A DNA stretch of 64,000 nucleotides from Flavonifractor sp. An100 (lineage in GTDB: Bacteria; Bacillota; Clostridia; Oscillospirales; Oscillospiraceae). Numbering within the stretch: position 1 is the first letter of the stretch; the number at the start of each line of letters is the position of its first letter. The stretch covers positions 1 through 64,000 of the forward strand of contig NZ_NFMA01000013.1 of assembly GCF_002161175.1 (NCBI RefSeq), given 5' to 3'. Position numbers and translations under genes: made by a program. A model generated the notes under the pieces. That model was not told the origin of the DNA. It saw only the letters and a list, made by a program, of their open reading frames with translations, and made no database searches. Positions 17,329-25,623 of this stretch are shown one piece after another.

Positions 17329-17357
17329 TTGACGGTCTATTCTCCGTATGCGATAAT
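17329..17357 (+). promoter_or_regulatory. Promoter of the CDF transporter
   Basis: TTGACG (17329-17334), a 17-nt spacer and GATAAT (17352-17357) lie about 65 bp before the start codon. Confidence 0.7.
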
Positions 17358-17422
17358 AAAATGTTACCAGAAAAAGATTTCCTGCTAACTGGGCGGGGAG
17401 CTATAGAGAGGGATCAGAAGAG

Positions 17423-18589
17423 ATGGATTTTTTTGTTGAACTTTGCCTGCGAGGCGGGGATGCCCAGGACCCAGAAACCCGCCGTCGTTGCGGAACGTTT
17501 TCCGGGGGAATGGGGCTTGGACTGAATATTTTGTTGTTTTTGGGTAAGCTGCTGGCGGGGATTCTCACCTCCTCGGTGGCCATGATCGCCGATGCGGTGA
17601 ACAATTTGTCCGATGCGGCCACCTCCATCGTCACCCTCATCGGGTTTCGTCTGGCCGGCCAGGAGGCGGACGCCGACCACCCCTTCGGCCACGGCCGGAT
17701 CGAGTACATCACCGGGCTGATCGTAGCCCTTGCCATTTTGCTTATGGGCTTCGAGGTGGGCAAGTCCTCCCTGGACGCCCTCATCCACCCCTCCCAGGTC
17801 TCTGTCACTCCCATTTCCCTGGTGATTCTGGTGGCGGCCATTGGGGTGAAGTTCTGGATGTTTTTGTTTAACCGGGCGCTGGGCCGCCGGCTCCACTCTG
17901 CCGCCATGGAGGCGACTGCCGCCGACTCCCTGTCGGATATGGCCTCCACCAGCGTGGTTCTGATTTCCGCCCTGGCCAGCGGGCTGACCTCCCTGCCCAT
18001 CGACGGGCTGGCGGGCATGCTGGTGGCCCTGCTGATTTTGAAAACGGGCTTTGAGGCGGTGAAGGACACCATTGACCCCCTGCTGGGCCGGCCCATGGAT
18101 CCGGACCTGGCCGCCGACATCGACGAGCTGGCCACGGGGCACAGCCCCATTCTGGGCATCCACGACCTGGTGTACCACGACTACGGCCCCGGCCGGGCCA
18201 TGATGTCCTTCCACGCCGAGGTGCCCGCCAACGCGGACTTTTTGGAGATCCACGATATCATTGACCACATTGAGCGGGAAATGAAGGCCAAGCACCACAT
18301 CGAGACGGTCATCCACATGGACCCGGTGGTCCAGGACGAGCGCACCGACGGTCTGCGCCGGCAGGTTTCCGACCTGGCCCAGTCCATTGACCCCGCCCTG
18401 TCCATCCACGATTTCCGCATCACCCCCGGGCCCATCCACACCAACCTGATCTTTGACGTGGTGGTGCCCTACGGCTTTTCCATGAGTGACAGCCAGGTCT
18501 GCGGGGAGCTGTCGGCCAAAATCAAGGCTCTCTCCGACCGCTATTACCCTGTCATTCAGGTGGACCACTCCTATGTGGATCACCGGTGA
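17423..18589 (+). CDS. Cation diffusion facilitator exporter, probably Mn2+ type
   Basis: The protein has 388 residues with six membrane helices (about 30-215) and a cytoplasmic ferredoxin-like domain (about 220-385). The metal site in helix 2 reads ADAVNNLSDAATS (NxxxD) and that in helix 5 TAADSLSDMAST (DxxxD). This N-D-D-D set resembles manganese exporters of the MntE type rather than the HxxxD of zinc exporters; substrate choice is inferred from this alone. HPFGHGRIEYI is the conserved loop after helix 2. An extra C-terminal segment (about 300-388) extends beyond the usual 300 residues. The start has GAGGG upstream. The gene is transcribed alone. Confidence 0.9.
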   Translation: MDFFVELCLRGGDAQDPETRRRCGTFSGGMGLGLNILLFLGKLLAGILTSSVAMIADAVNNLSDAATSIVTLIGFRLAGQEADADHPFGHGRIEYITGLIVALAILLMGFEVGKSSLDALIHPSQVSVTPISLVILVAAIGVKFWMFLFNRALGRRLHSAAMEATAADSLSDMASTSVVLISALASGLTSLPIDGLAGMLVALLILKTGFEAVKDTIDPLLGRPMDPDLAADIDELATGHSPILGIHDLVYHDYGPGRAMMSFHAEVPANADFLEIHDIIDHIEREMKAKHHIETVIHMDPVVQDERTDGLRRQVSDLAQSIDPALSIHDFRITPGPIHTNLIFDVVVPYGFSMSDSQVCGELSAKIKALSDRYYPVIQVDHSYVDHR

Positions 18590-18609
18590 ACGGGTCCTTT
18601 TGGCGGTAA

Positions 18610-18651
18610 TTTACAAATTATTCACCCAAGATAAGGGTTTCGCGCTATAAT
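18610..18651 (+). promoter_or_regulatory. Promoter of the two-component/HtrA cluster with a possible response-regulator site
   Basis: The -10 is TATAAT (18646-18651). Instead of a good -35 there are two spaced hexamers, TTTACA (18610-18615) and TTCACC (18621-18626), 11 bp apart, the helical-turn spacing of PhoP/OmpR-type sites. This suggests autoactivation by the encoded regulator. Confidence 0.5.
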
Positions 18652-18689
18652 AAATAGGAAGGACTATATCATAAAATGAGGTGTCTGCT

Positions 18690-19382
18690 ATGCCCAAGAA
18701 GGTGTTAATTGTAGAGGACGACGGCAACATCGCCGAGCTGCTCCACCTCTACCTGGAAAAAGAGGGCTTTGAGACCCAGGTGGCCAAGGACGGGGGCAAG
18801 GGCGTGGAATATTTCCGCACCTTCCAGCCCGACCTGGTGCTGCTGGATATCATGCTCCCGGTGATGGACGGCTGGTCGGTGCTGAAAAAGATCCGGGAAT
18901 CGGACAAGACCCCGGTAATCATGCTCACCGCCAAGGGGGAGACCGAGGACAAGGTCACCGGCCTGGAGGGCGGGGCGGACGACTACATCGTCAAGCCCTT
19001 TGAGATGAAGGAGGTCCTGGCCCGGATCCACGCGGTGCTGCGCCGCTCGGGAGCGGAGGAGGAGCCGGGGGAGAAGAAGCTGTCCTTTGACAAGCTGGTC
19101 ATCAACCTGGACTCCTACGAGCTGCTGGTGGACGGCCAGCGGATCGATACCCCCCCAAAGGAGCTGGAGCTTCTCTACCACCTGGCCTCCGCCCCCAACC
19201 GGGTCTTTACCCGCAACCAGCTGCTGGACGAGGTATGGGGCTTTGACTACTTCGGAGACAGCCGGACGGTGGATGTGCACATCAAACGTCTGCGGGAAAA
19301 GCTGGAAGGGGTCAGCGACCAGTGGCGTCTGAAGACTGTGTGGGGCGTGGGCTATAAGTTTGAGGTTGGCGGAACCAATTGA
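18690..19382 (+). CDS. OmpR/PhoP-family response regulator (CssR-like by context)
   Basis: The protein has 230 residues. The receiver domain (1 to about 118) has the acidic pocket VEDD, the phospho-acceptor in LVLLDIMLPVMDGW (Asp about 53), T in MLTAKGE and K in IVKPFEMKEV. The winged-helix DNA-binding domain (about 130-228) ends WGVGYKFEV. I chose the ATG at 18690, with GAGGTG 8 nt upstream; the GTG at 18681 adds three residues. It is followed 20 bp later by its sensor kinase and then HtrA, the arrangement of secretion-stress systems such as CssRS, so misfolded surface protein is a likely signal. Confidence 0.93.
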   Translation: MPKKVLIVEDDGNIAELLHLYLEKEGFETQVAKDGGKGVEYFRTFQPDLVLLDIMLPVMDGWSVLKKIRESDKTPVIMLTAKGETEDKVTGLEGGADDYIVKPFEMKEVLARIHAVLRRSGAEEEPGEKKLSFDKLVINLDSYELLVDGQRIDTPPKELELLYHLASAPNRVFTRNQLLDEVWGFDYFGDSRTVDVHIKRLREKLEGVSDQWRLKTVWGVGYKFEVGGTN

Positions 19383-19402
19383 CACAAAGGAGGTGACCGC
19401 CT

Positions 19403-20842
19403 TTGCGATCCCTGTATAAGCGGCAGCTGGCTATGATGGTGGGCGTCACCGTTCTCTCCTTTACTCTGCTGTCCACCGCCTTTATGCTCCTGTCCTACCG
19501 CTATATTATTTCGGAAAAGCGGGACTCCATGGAGCGCAACGCCGGCTATATTGTCAGTTTCACGTCCTCCTACTACCAGCGCTACCTCAGCATTCAGGAC
19601 GATTTCTACCGCAGCTATGTGGCCTCCATCGCCCTGATTTCCGACTCCTATGTCATCGTAGCCAATCCCGACGGCGAGATCATTTACGCCACCGACGGCC
19701 ACAACTTCTACGAATACAAAAACACCAAAGTCCCCGAGAACCTGGTCTCCCAGGTATTGGACCAGGGCAGCTATACCGGAATGACCAATCTGGGCGGAAT
19801 CTATCCCGAACGGCGGTACATGGCCGCCCGCCCGGTGTTCTCCTCCACCATTGCCGGCAACACCATTGTCCACGGTCTGGTGTTGGTGTCAGCGGACGCC
19901 TCCAGCCTGGCAGAGATGTGGTCGGCCACCGCCACCATTTTCTTCTTCTCCGCCGTGGTGGTGCTGCTCATCGCGGTCATTGCCAGCACCATCACCTCCG
20001 CCCACCAGGCCAGGCCCCTGAACGAGATGGCGGAAGCGGCCCGAAAGTTTGGCCGAGGGGAGTTTGATGTGCGGGTCACCGGCTACGAGGGCCGGTGCGA
20101 TGAGATCAGCACCCTGGCCGAGGCCTTTAACTCCATGGCAAACTCCCTGGCCAAGGTGGAGAGCCAGCGCTCGGAGTTCATTGCCAATGTCTCCCACGAG
20201 CTGAAAACCCCCATGACCACCATTGCCGGCTTTGCCGAGGGCATTCTGGACGGCACCATCCCCCCGGAACGGGAGAAGGAGTCGCTACAGATCATCGTCT
20301 CGGAGACCCGGCGCCTATCCCGCCTGGTGCGGCGGATGCTGGATCTGAGCCGGCTCAATGCCCTGGCAGAAAATACCCTCACCGCCCAGGAGCAGTTTGA
20401 CCTCACCGAGGTGGTCTCCCGGGTACTCATCAGTCTGGAGGGCAAGATCACCAGCCGGGGACTGGATGTGGATGTGCAGATGCCCGAGGACAAGCTGATG
20501 GTCTGGGGCGACCCGGACTCCATCACCCAGGTGTGCTACAATCTGGTGGACAACGCCGCCAAGTTTGCCGCCCAGGGCAGCACCATCACCGTCCAGATCA
20601 CTAAAAAGGATGGCAAGGCTTATACCTGTGTCCGCAACCTGGGAGCCACCATCTCCCCGGAAGAGCTACCCCTGCTCTTTGACCGCTTCCACAAGGCGGA
20701 CTACTCCCGTTCTATGGACCGGGAAGGGGTGGGCCTAGGTCTGTATATCGTAAAGACCATTTTGGGCAACCTAAAGGAGAACATTACCGTAACCAGCGAG
20801 GATGGCGTGACGGAGTTCACCTTTACCCTCACCCTGGCGTAA
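19403..20842 (+). CDS. Membrane sensor histidine kinase
   Basis: The protein has 479 residues and starts with TTG behind the excellent site AAGGAGGTGA. Membrane helix 1 is at about 10-32 and an extracytoplasmic sensor loop at about 33-170. Helix 2 (about 172-197, ATIFFFSAVVVLLIAVIAST) leads to the HAMP domain (about 198-250). HisKA carries the phospho-acceptor in NVSHELKTPMTT (His about 265), and HATPase_c has the N box (DNAAKFA) and G box (GVGLGLYIV). It phosphorylates the preceding response regulator. The loop has many Tyr and Ser residues but no recognised sensor fold. It sits between regulator and protease, pointing to envelope stress sensing. Confidence 0.93.
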   Translation: MRSLYKRQLAMMVGVTVLSFTLLSTAFMLLSYRYIISEKRDSMERNAGYIVSFTSSYYQRYLSIQDDFYRSYVASIALISDSYVIVANPDGEIIYATDGHNFYEYKNTKVPENLVSQVLDQGSYTGMTNLGGIYPERRYMAARPVFSSTIAGNTIVHGLVLVSADASSLAEMWSATATIFFFSAVVVLLIAVIASTITSAHQARPLNEMAEAARKFGRGEFDVRVTGYEGRCDEISTLAEAFNSMANSLAKVESQRSEFIANVSHELKTPMTTIAGFAEGILDGTIPPEREKESLQIIVSETRRLSRLVRRMLDLSRLNALAENTLTAQEQFDLTEVVSRVLISLEGKITSRGLDVDVQMPEDKLMVWGDPDSITQVCYNLVDNAAKFAAQGSTITVQITKKDGKAYTCVRNLGATISPEELPLLFDRFHKADYSRSMDREGVGLGLYIVKTILGNLKENITVTSEDGVTEFTFTLTLA

Positions 20843-20872
20843 CCGTTTTCCACAGTATCACCCAAGGGGGCG

Positions 20873-22123
20873 ATGGATGTTTTGGACAACCGCAACTCAG
20901 ATCTTTGGCAGGGAGGGCCCTGGGAGCAGCCCTCCCCCTCCTTTTCTCCGCCGCCGGCCGTTTTTCTGCCCGACGGCGCCCGCCCAGCCCGGCCTGTGCT
21001 GCGCCCTCGGCGCCGGCGCCGGCATCTGTGGCCTTTCCTGGCCCTGGGGGCCGGGGTCCTGCTGGGCGTGTTTCTGCTCACCGGAGTTTTCTTCCTCCTG
21101 ACCACCGGCGGAGACATTTCTCTGTCTCCCCCCAGCGGAGGACAGCCCTCCCAGACTCAGGAGTATTCCACCCAGCCCCCCTCCATTCCCCGGGCCCAGA
21201 CCGGGACAGGGGTGACCCTCACCCTCTCCCCCTCCAGCGGGCAAACCCTCTCCTACACGGAGATTTATGAGAAGAATCTGCCCTCCATGGTCTCCATCGA
21301 GGCCCAGACCCCCAAGGAGTACAGCACCGGCACCGGCGTCGTCCTCACCCAGGACGGCTATATCGTCACCAACGCCCATGTGGTGGCCGGGGCGGAACAG
21401 GTTCAGGTGGTGTTTTATGACAATACCGTCCGGGAAGCCAGTCTGGTGGGCTTTGACTCCGACGAGGATTTGGCGGTACTGAAGGTGGACGCTCAGGGCC
21501 TGACGCCGGCGGAATTTGGGGACTCCTCCCTGCTCCAGTGCGGGGACCCGGTGGCCGCCATCGGCGACCCTCTGGGCTACCGCTCCACCATCACCGACGG
21601 CATTGTCTCCGCCCTGGACCGGGAGGTGGATGTGGACGGGAGCACCATGGTCCTCATCCAGACCAGCGCCGCCATCAACTTCGGCAACTCCGGCGGCGCC
21701 CTTATCAACCAGTACGGCCAGGTGGTGGGGATCACCACCATCAAGATCGTCACCGACGACGGCTCGGCGGAGGGACTGGGCTTTGCCATTCCCTCCACGC
21801 GGGTTAAATATGTGGTAGATTCCCTCATTGACGGCCAGGAGATTCGCACCGGCGTCTTCGGCTTCACCGTCATCATCCGGCCGGTATCGGGGGGTGGACT
21901 GGAGCTGCAAAGCGTGGACCCCAACAGTGACGCCTACGCCAAGGGCCTCCAGCCCGGCGACATCATCCTCACCGCCAACGGCCAAGAGGTGACCTCCACT
22001 CAGGATCTGGCCCGTTTAAAGCTGTCCCTGGGCCCGGGGGATATGGTCACTCTCACCTACCTGCGCAACGGGCAGGTCTACACGGTGGATGTGGCCTTGG
22101 TGGACGCCTCGGACGTGGGCTGA
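20873..22123 (+). CDS. htrA: HtrA/DegP-like membrane-anchored serine protease with PDZ domain
   Basis: The protein has 416 residues. A proline- and arginine-rich cytoplasmic N terminus (1 to about 43) precedes one membrane anchor (about 45-70) and a Ser/Gln/Pro linker. The trypsin-like domain has the triad in TNAHVVAG (His about 169), DEDLAVLKV (Asp about 198) and NFGNSGGALIN (Ser about 272). One PDZ domain (about 310-410) contains GLQPGDIILTANGQEV. It degrades or refolds damaged proteins outside the membrane. It lies 30 bp after the kinase gene and is probably co-transcribed as the main target of that system. The ribosome site (AAGGGGG) is close to the ATG. Confidence 0.95.
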   Translation: MDVLDNRNSDLWQGGPWEQPSPSFSPPPAVFLPDGARPARPVLRPRRRRRHLWPFLALGAGVLLGVFLLTGVFFLLTTGGDISLSPPSGGQPSQTQEYSTQPPSIPRAQTGTGVTLTLSPSSGQTLSYTEIYEKNLPSMVSIEAQTPKEYSTGTGVVLTQDGYIVTNAHVVAGAEQVQVVFYDNTVREASLVGFDSDEDLAVLKVDAQGLTPAEFGDSSLLQCGDPVAAIGDPLGYRSTITDGIVSALDREVDVDGSTMVLIQTSAAINFGNSGGALINQYGQVVGITTIKIVTDDGSAEGLGFAIPSTRVKYVVDSLIDGQEIRTGVFGFTVIIRPVSGGGLELQSVDPNSDAYAKGLQPGDIILTANGQEVTSTQDLARLKLSLGPGDMVTLTYLRNGQVYTVDVALVDASDVG

Positions 22124-22138
22124 CAGGAGGAACCTTCC

Positions 22139-22618
22139 ATGATCAATACCACCTTGTGCTACCTCCAGCGGGGCGGGGACTACCTGATGCTCCACCGGAT
22201 CAAGAAAGAAAACGACCTCAACCACGATAAATGGATTGGCATTGGGGGCAAGTTTGAGGACAAGGAGAGCCCTGAGGACTGTCTGCTCCGGGAGGTGCGG
22301 GAGGAAACGGGCCTGACCCTCACCTCTTACCGCTACCGGGGCCTGGTGACCTTTGTCTCCGACCGCTGGCCCACGGAATATATGCACCTGTTCACCGCCG
22401 ACGGCTGGACGGGGGAGCTGAAGGAGTGCGACGAGGGGGTGCTGGAGTGGATTCCCCGCTCCACCCTCCTCTCCCTGCCCCACTGGGCGGGGGACGCCAT
22501 TTTCCTGGACCTGATTGGCCGGACGGACACCCCCTTCTTTTCCCTAAAGCTGTGCTACCAGGGGGAGGAGCTGACCCAGGCCGTGCTGGACGGCAAGGCA
22601 TTGCCGTTGCCCGGTTAG
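22139..22618 (+). CDS. Nudix hydrolase (MutT/8-oxo-dGTPase-like)
   Basis: The protein has 159 residues. The Nudix box reads GKFEDKESPEDC then LLREVREETGL (about 37-60), matching Gx5Ex7REUxEExGU. It starts MINTTLCYLQRGGDYLMLHR, the usual first strand. Similar clostridial proteins clean oxidised nucleotides such as 8-oxo-dGTP; the substrate here is not proven. It follows the HtrA gene by 15 bp with AGGAGGA before the ATG, so it is probably the fourth gene of the operon. Confidence 0.88.
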   Translation: MINTTLCYLQRGGDYLMLHRIKKENDLNHDKWIGIGGKFEDKESPEDCLLREVREETGLTLTSYRYRGLVTFVSDRWPTEYMHLFTADGWTGELKECDEGVLEWIPRSTLLSLPHWAGDAIFLDLIGRTDTPFFSLKLCYQGEELTQAVLDGKALPLPG

Positions 22619-22672
22619 GCGTTCCAGCCGCTCCATCCCCCTCACTATTTCAATTACAAAGGAGGCGGGCTT

Positions 22673-22912
22673 ATGAAGCCCCAGTACGCCAACACCTTCG
22701 GCATCCGCAAGGTGTCGGACAAGGAAGGAGAAATCCTGGAGGTCACCCTGGACATGACCTATAAGTACATGGAGACCGCCATCACCATCACCCCCAAGGG
22801 CCTGGAGAATGTGGCCACCCCCAACGCCGAGCAGGTGGCCTCCATCGTGATGAACAAGCAAAGCGCCATTTCCCTGCGCAATCTGCTCATTCAGACCCTG
22901 GGTCTGGAATAA
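22673..22912 (+). CDS. Small conserved-looking protein of unknown function
   Basis: The protein has 79 residues, is soluble, and has no signal peptide, cysteine or recognisable motif. It reads MKPQYANTFGIRKVSDKEGE, then a probable beta strand and a C-terminal helix (NKQSAISLRNLLIQTLGLE). An excellent AAAGGAGGCGGG lies before the ATG, codon use matches the neighbours and a strong terminator follows, so it is a real gene. It is probably the last gene of the regulator-kinase-HtrA-Nudix transcript, 54 bp after the Nudix gene. Function unknown. Confidence 0.8.
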   Translation: MKPQYANTFGIRKVSDKEGEILEVTLDMTYKYMETAITITPKGLENVATPNAEQVASIVMNKQSAISLRNLLIQTLGLE

Positions 22913-22927
22913 CCTTCCCATAGAAGC

Positions 22928-22965
22928 AAAACCCCCGGAGGACGGCCGTCCTCCGGGGTTTTTTT
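22928..22965. terminator. Terminator of the HtrA cluster and the convergent LCP gene
   Basis: A long perfect hairpin AAAACCCCCGGAGGAC / GTCCTCCGGGGTTTT is followed by seven more or less continuous T. It serves both strands. Confidence 0.95.
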
Positions 22966-22972
22966 GTTTGAT

Positions 22973-24121
22973 TCAGCTGTCGGGCTTCATGAGATGGAGG
23001 TCCTCCTCCGTCAAGGGCATGTTGTAGGGGTTGACCTGCTCATTGAGAACGGGGAGGATGTCCTCCGCCTCATAGACGAAGCAGTATTGGAATCCCTTAC
23101 AGGTGGCATTTCCGTCCCCCTCCAGGGTGCCCTGGGTCACGCCGGTGGACAGGTCCACCTGGAGGGCCTGGGTGGCAAAGTAGATCATGTCGGTGACTGA
23201 TAGATCGGTCTTCACGTACTCATTGAAAATGGAGACAAACTCCGTCACCTTGGCCACCGAGTTCCAGGAGACCACCTTCTTGGCCAGCTGCATCAGCACC
23301 TGGCGCTGCATCTCTCCCCGCTGCACATCGGTGTACCACTGGTTGGCCAGGTAATTGGGGCTGTCCTTGTTGTCATGGCGGTAGCGCACCACCTCCATGG
23401 CCTCCTGGCCGCTGAGGGTCTGGGTGCCCTTGGAGAAGTGGATATGTAGGTTTTGGATGGGGTCGTCGTAGTTCATGTCCAGGGGGATGTCCACCTCTAC
23501 GCCATCCAGCTCGTCCACCAGGGCGATGAACCCCTTCAGGTCCACCAGGATGTAGTAGTCGATGGGGATGCCAAAGGTGTGCTCGATCTCCTCCTTGAGC
23601 ACATCGGCCCCCGCTCCATAGAAGGCCCCGTTGATTTTGGGCTGCTTCCGCCAGGTGCGCTCCACCGCTGTGTCCCGAGGGATAGAGATCATACCCACCT
23701 TTTTGTTGGGCACGTCGTAGCTGACCACAATGATGCTGTCGGTGTTGCCGCTGTCCACGTCCTTGCCCAGCAGGACGAAGTTGTATACCCCCTCCCGGCG
23801 CTCACGCACCGGCTCCTCCTCCACCTGGCTGGTGTCGCCGGTGGGCAGCGCGGTGCCTGTGTTTCCGGGGTCGGAGGTCTGGGGGATGGGTGGGGGCTTA
23901 ATGAACATCTGATAGGCCACGAACCCCGCCACGATCACGGCGGAGAGGACCACCGCAAACTTATAAAAGGCCCAAAACAGCCGGGCGGGCAGGGGCTTTT
24001 TCCGCCGCATTCCCTTGCCCTCCGGCCTGGGGGGCGGAGCGGAGCGGCTGGTGCGTCTGGAGGGCGGCGCTGGTTCTTGCCGGCTTCCCCGGCGGGATAC
24101 GCTGATATATTTCTGTTCCAG
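22973..24121 (-). CDS. LytR-CpsA-Psr (LCP) family cell-wall glycopolymer ligase
   Basis: The LCP domain (about 120-340) has NFVLLGKDVDSGNTDSII, MISIPRDTAV with the lipid-phosphate-binding Arg, and VVRYRHDN. A basic, proline-rich N tail precedes one membrane anchor (AVVLSAVIVAGFVAYQMF). The family attaches teichoic-acid-like or capsular polymers to peptidoglycan outside the membrane. A promoter ends only some 30 nt upstream of 24121, so the longer ATG frame (24250) cannot be right. Candidates are a CTG at 24121 (GGGAGGG 7 nt upstream, 382 residues) or an ATG at 24010 (GGAGGG upstream, 345 residues). I give the longer form without strong preference. Confidence 0.88.
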   Translation of the reverse strand: MEQKYISVSRRGSRQEPAPPSRRTSRSAPPPRPEGKGMRRKKPLPARLFWAFYKFAVVLSAVIVAGFVAYQMFIKPPPIPQTSDPGNTGTALPTGDTSQVEEEPVRERREGVYNFVLLGKDVDSGNTDSIIVVSYDVPNKKVGMISIPRDTAVERTWRKQPKINGAFYGAGADVLKEEIEHTFGIPIDYYILVDLKGFIALVDELDGVEVDIPLDMNYDDPIQNLHIHFSKGTQTLSGQEAMEVVRYRHDNKDSPNYLANQWYTDVQRGEMQRQVLMQLAKKVVSWNSVAKVTEFVSIFNEYVKTDLSVTDMIYFATQALQVDLSTGVTQGTLEGDGNATCKGFQYCFVYEAEDILPVLNEQVNPYNMPLTEEDLHLMKPDS

Positions 24122-24152
24122 TGCTGGTCCCTCCCTGTGCAAATTCCTTTCT

Positions 24153-24181
24153 AGTATACCTGTATCTGTTCTATTCGGCAA
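24153..24181 (-). promoter_or_regulatory. Promoter of the LCP gene
   Basis: On the minus strand TTGCCG (24176-24181), 17 nt and TATACT (24153-24158). It sets the limit for the LCP start codon. Confidence 0.65.
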
Positions 24182-24207
24182 GAGGCGGGAAAATTTTTCA
24201 TAAAAAA

Positions 24208-25623
24208 TTAAAGGTTGCCCCCATCGATGGCCCCTTCCACCATCTTCCACACCGCCTGGACACTCAGGCCGTCGCAGCGGTACTCCACGGTGACGCCGTT
24301 GGGGAAGAGAACGCCGAAGTCAAAGGCCAGACCGCCGGTGTCCTTTTCCTTGCCCCGGGCCTCCACCACCGACTGGGACATGTCCTGGGCCCGGAACACC
24401 GGGAAGTTCACGCTCTCCCGGTACGCCTCTGGCACATGTTCAGACCAGGGGATGGAGTATCGGCGCAGGTCATATTCCTCTGTGTGCTCCACGTCCACCG
24501 TCTGGGGCAGCTGCCCGTCCTCCGGGCAGCGCACCAGCACCTCCACGTCGTCGTACCCCCGGCTCCACCGCACCCAGAGGGTGTCATAGTTTCCCTCCTG
24601 GTAGGACCGCCGGCCGTAGAAGCCGCCGTAGCCCGCCGGTTCCGACTGGGGCAGGTAGGGGGCAAAGGCCGCTTCCCCCAGAGCCTGCCGGAGGGAGGCA
24701 AACTCCCGCTCCTCCCAGGCCGGGATATCCCCGTTGGTGAGCAGCCCATCCAGATGGAGTCCTTCTCCCTCCAGGGCATAGCCCACCAGCAGGGCGTTGA
24801 GCATCCGGGCGCCCCCCGCCGCTAAATCAGTCTGTCCGTCATACTCTGAGCCGAAGGGGCTGTCGGTGTTCTCAAAGCGCACCCCCACGTCCCCGGCTAA
24901 AAACTCGCTGCCGCACACATGCTCGGTTTCCTCGTCTCCGTCCTGGTCGTAGCTCTCGGCCCAGGCGGTGACGGCCACGCCGCCCACCTCATTGGTCTGG
25001 CGGCCGGGCTCCAGCAGACAGTTAGGGGGCAGGTGGTCGGGGGAGAGGGTGAGGGTAAAGGAGGCCCCGCTGGGGTGTTCCCCCCAGATGTGGAGCCAGA
25101 ACAGCTGTCCCTCTCCGTCGTAGGTGGCCCGGCCGGTGAGAACGTAGTCCTCCCAGCCCAGAACCTCCATCCAGTCCCGCTCCTCCCCCTTGGGGGAGCT
25201 GTTTTCCTCCTGGCGGGAGGTAAAGATACTCTGAATCTCCTCCTGCCCCAGCTCCACATCATAGGAGCCGTCCGGAAAGGCAATGGAGGCTGCAAGATCC
25301 ATGGAGGCGGATTTGTCCGCATAATGAATCTCCGGGGGCATGACCAGGTAGTCCTTGGTGATCTCCTCCTGTTCCGCTGGATTTCCCTGGCCGCTTCCCG
25401 CCACAGTCCCCGGATTGGGGGAAGGGCCGGAGGGTGTGGCCAGCCCCAGGGACGGGACCAGCCGCCACAGCCCGAGGATGATTGCGCAGCAGGCCGCAGC
25501 CGCCGCCCAGGCCCGCCAGGGCCTGGGCCCCCGGGAGGACCTCCCGGGCTCCAATTCCAGCAGTCGGTCCATCAGCTGGGGGGATGGGGCCTGCCGGTTC
25601 ATATACTGTCGGTATCCATTCAT
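24208..25623 (-). CDS. Membrane-anchored partner of the ECF sigma factor (probable anti-sigma factor)
   Basis: The protein has 471 residues. A short cytoplasmic N terminus (1 to about 36) includes PSPQLMDRLLELEPG. One membrane helix (about 40-58, AWAAAAACCAIILGLWRLV) and a large outer domain with no recognised fold follow. I see no zinc HxxxCxxC anti-sigma motif. Its start overlaps the sigma gene's stop (ATGA), the typical coupling of a sigma and its regulator, which is the basis for the call. The outer domain is acidic with many Trp and Tyr and may sense or bind an envelope ligand. Alternatively it is a secreted effector co-expressed with the sigma factor. Confidence 0.65.
   Translation of the reverse strand: MNGYRQYMNRQAPSPQLMDRLLELEPGRSSRGPRPWRAWAAAAACCAIILGLWRLVPSLGLATPSGPSPNPGTVAGSGQGNPAEQEEITKDYLVMPPEIHYADKSASMDLAASIAFPDGSYDVELGQEEIQSIFTSRQEENSSPKGEERDWMEVLGWEDYVLTGRATYDGEGQLFWLHIWGEHPSGASFTLTLSPDHLPPNCLLEPGRQTNEVGGVAVTAWAESYDQDGDEETEHVCGSEFLAGDVGVRFENTDSPFGSEYDGQTDLAAGGARMLNALLVGYALEGEGLHLDGLLTNGDIPAWEEREFASLRQALGEAAFAPYLPQSEPAGYGGFYGRRSYQEGNYDTLWVRWSRGYDDVEVLVRCPEDGQLPQTVDVEHTEEYDLRRYSIPWSEHVPEAYRESVNFPVFRAQDMSQSVVEARGKEKDTGGLAFDFGVLFPNGVTVEYRCDGLSVQAVWKMVEGAIDGGNL

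Larger units (their letters stand above)
16996..17422. other. 427-bp divergent intergenic region (AbgT / CDF)
   Basis: No credible ORF is present. It contains the minus-strand AbgT promoter, a hairpin GCTGGGGGCCCAGC (17096-17109) in the AbgT leader, the perfect palindrome GCTGCGCTAGCGCAGC (17150-17165) and the plus-strand CDF promoter. The T-rich stretch 17200-17290 is unexplained. Confidence 0.6.

Noticed and set aside
24122-24250. Longer N terminus of the LCP protein from the ATG at 24250
   Set aside because: The promoter (24153-24181) lies inside this stretch, so it cannot be translated from that transcript.
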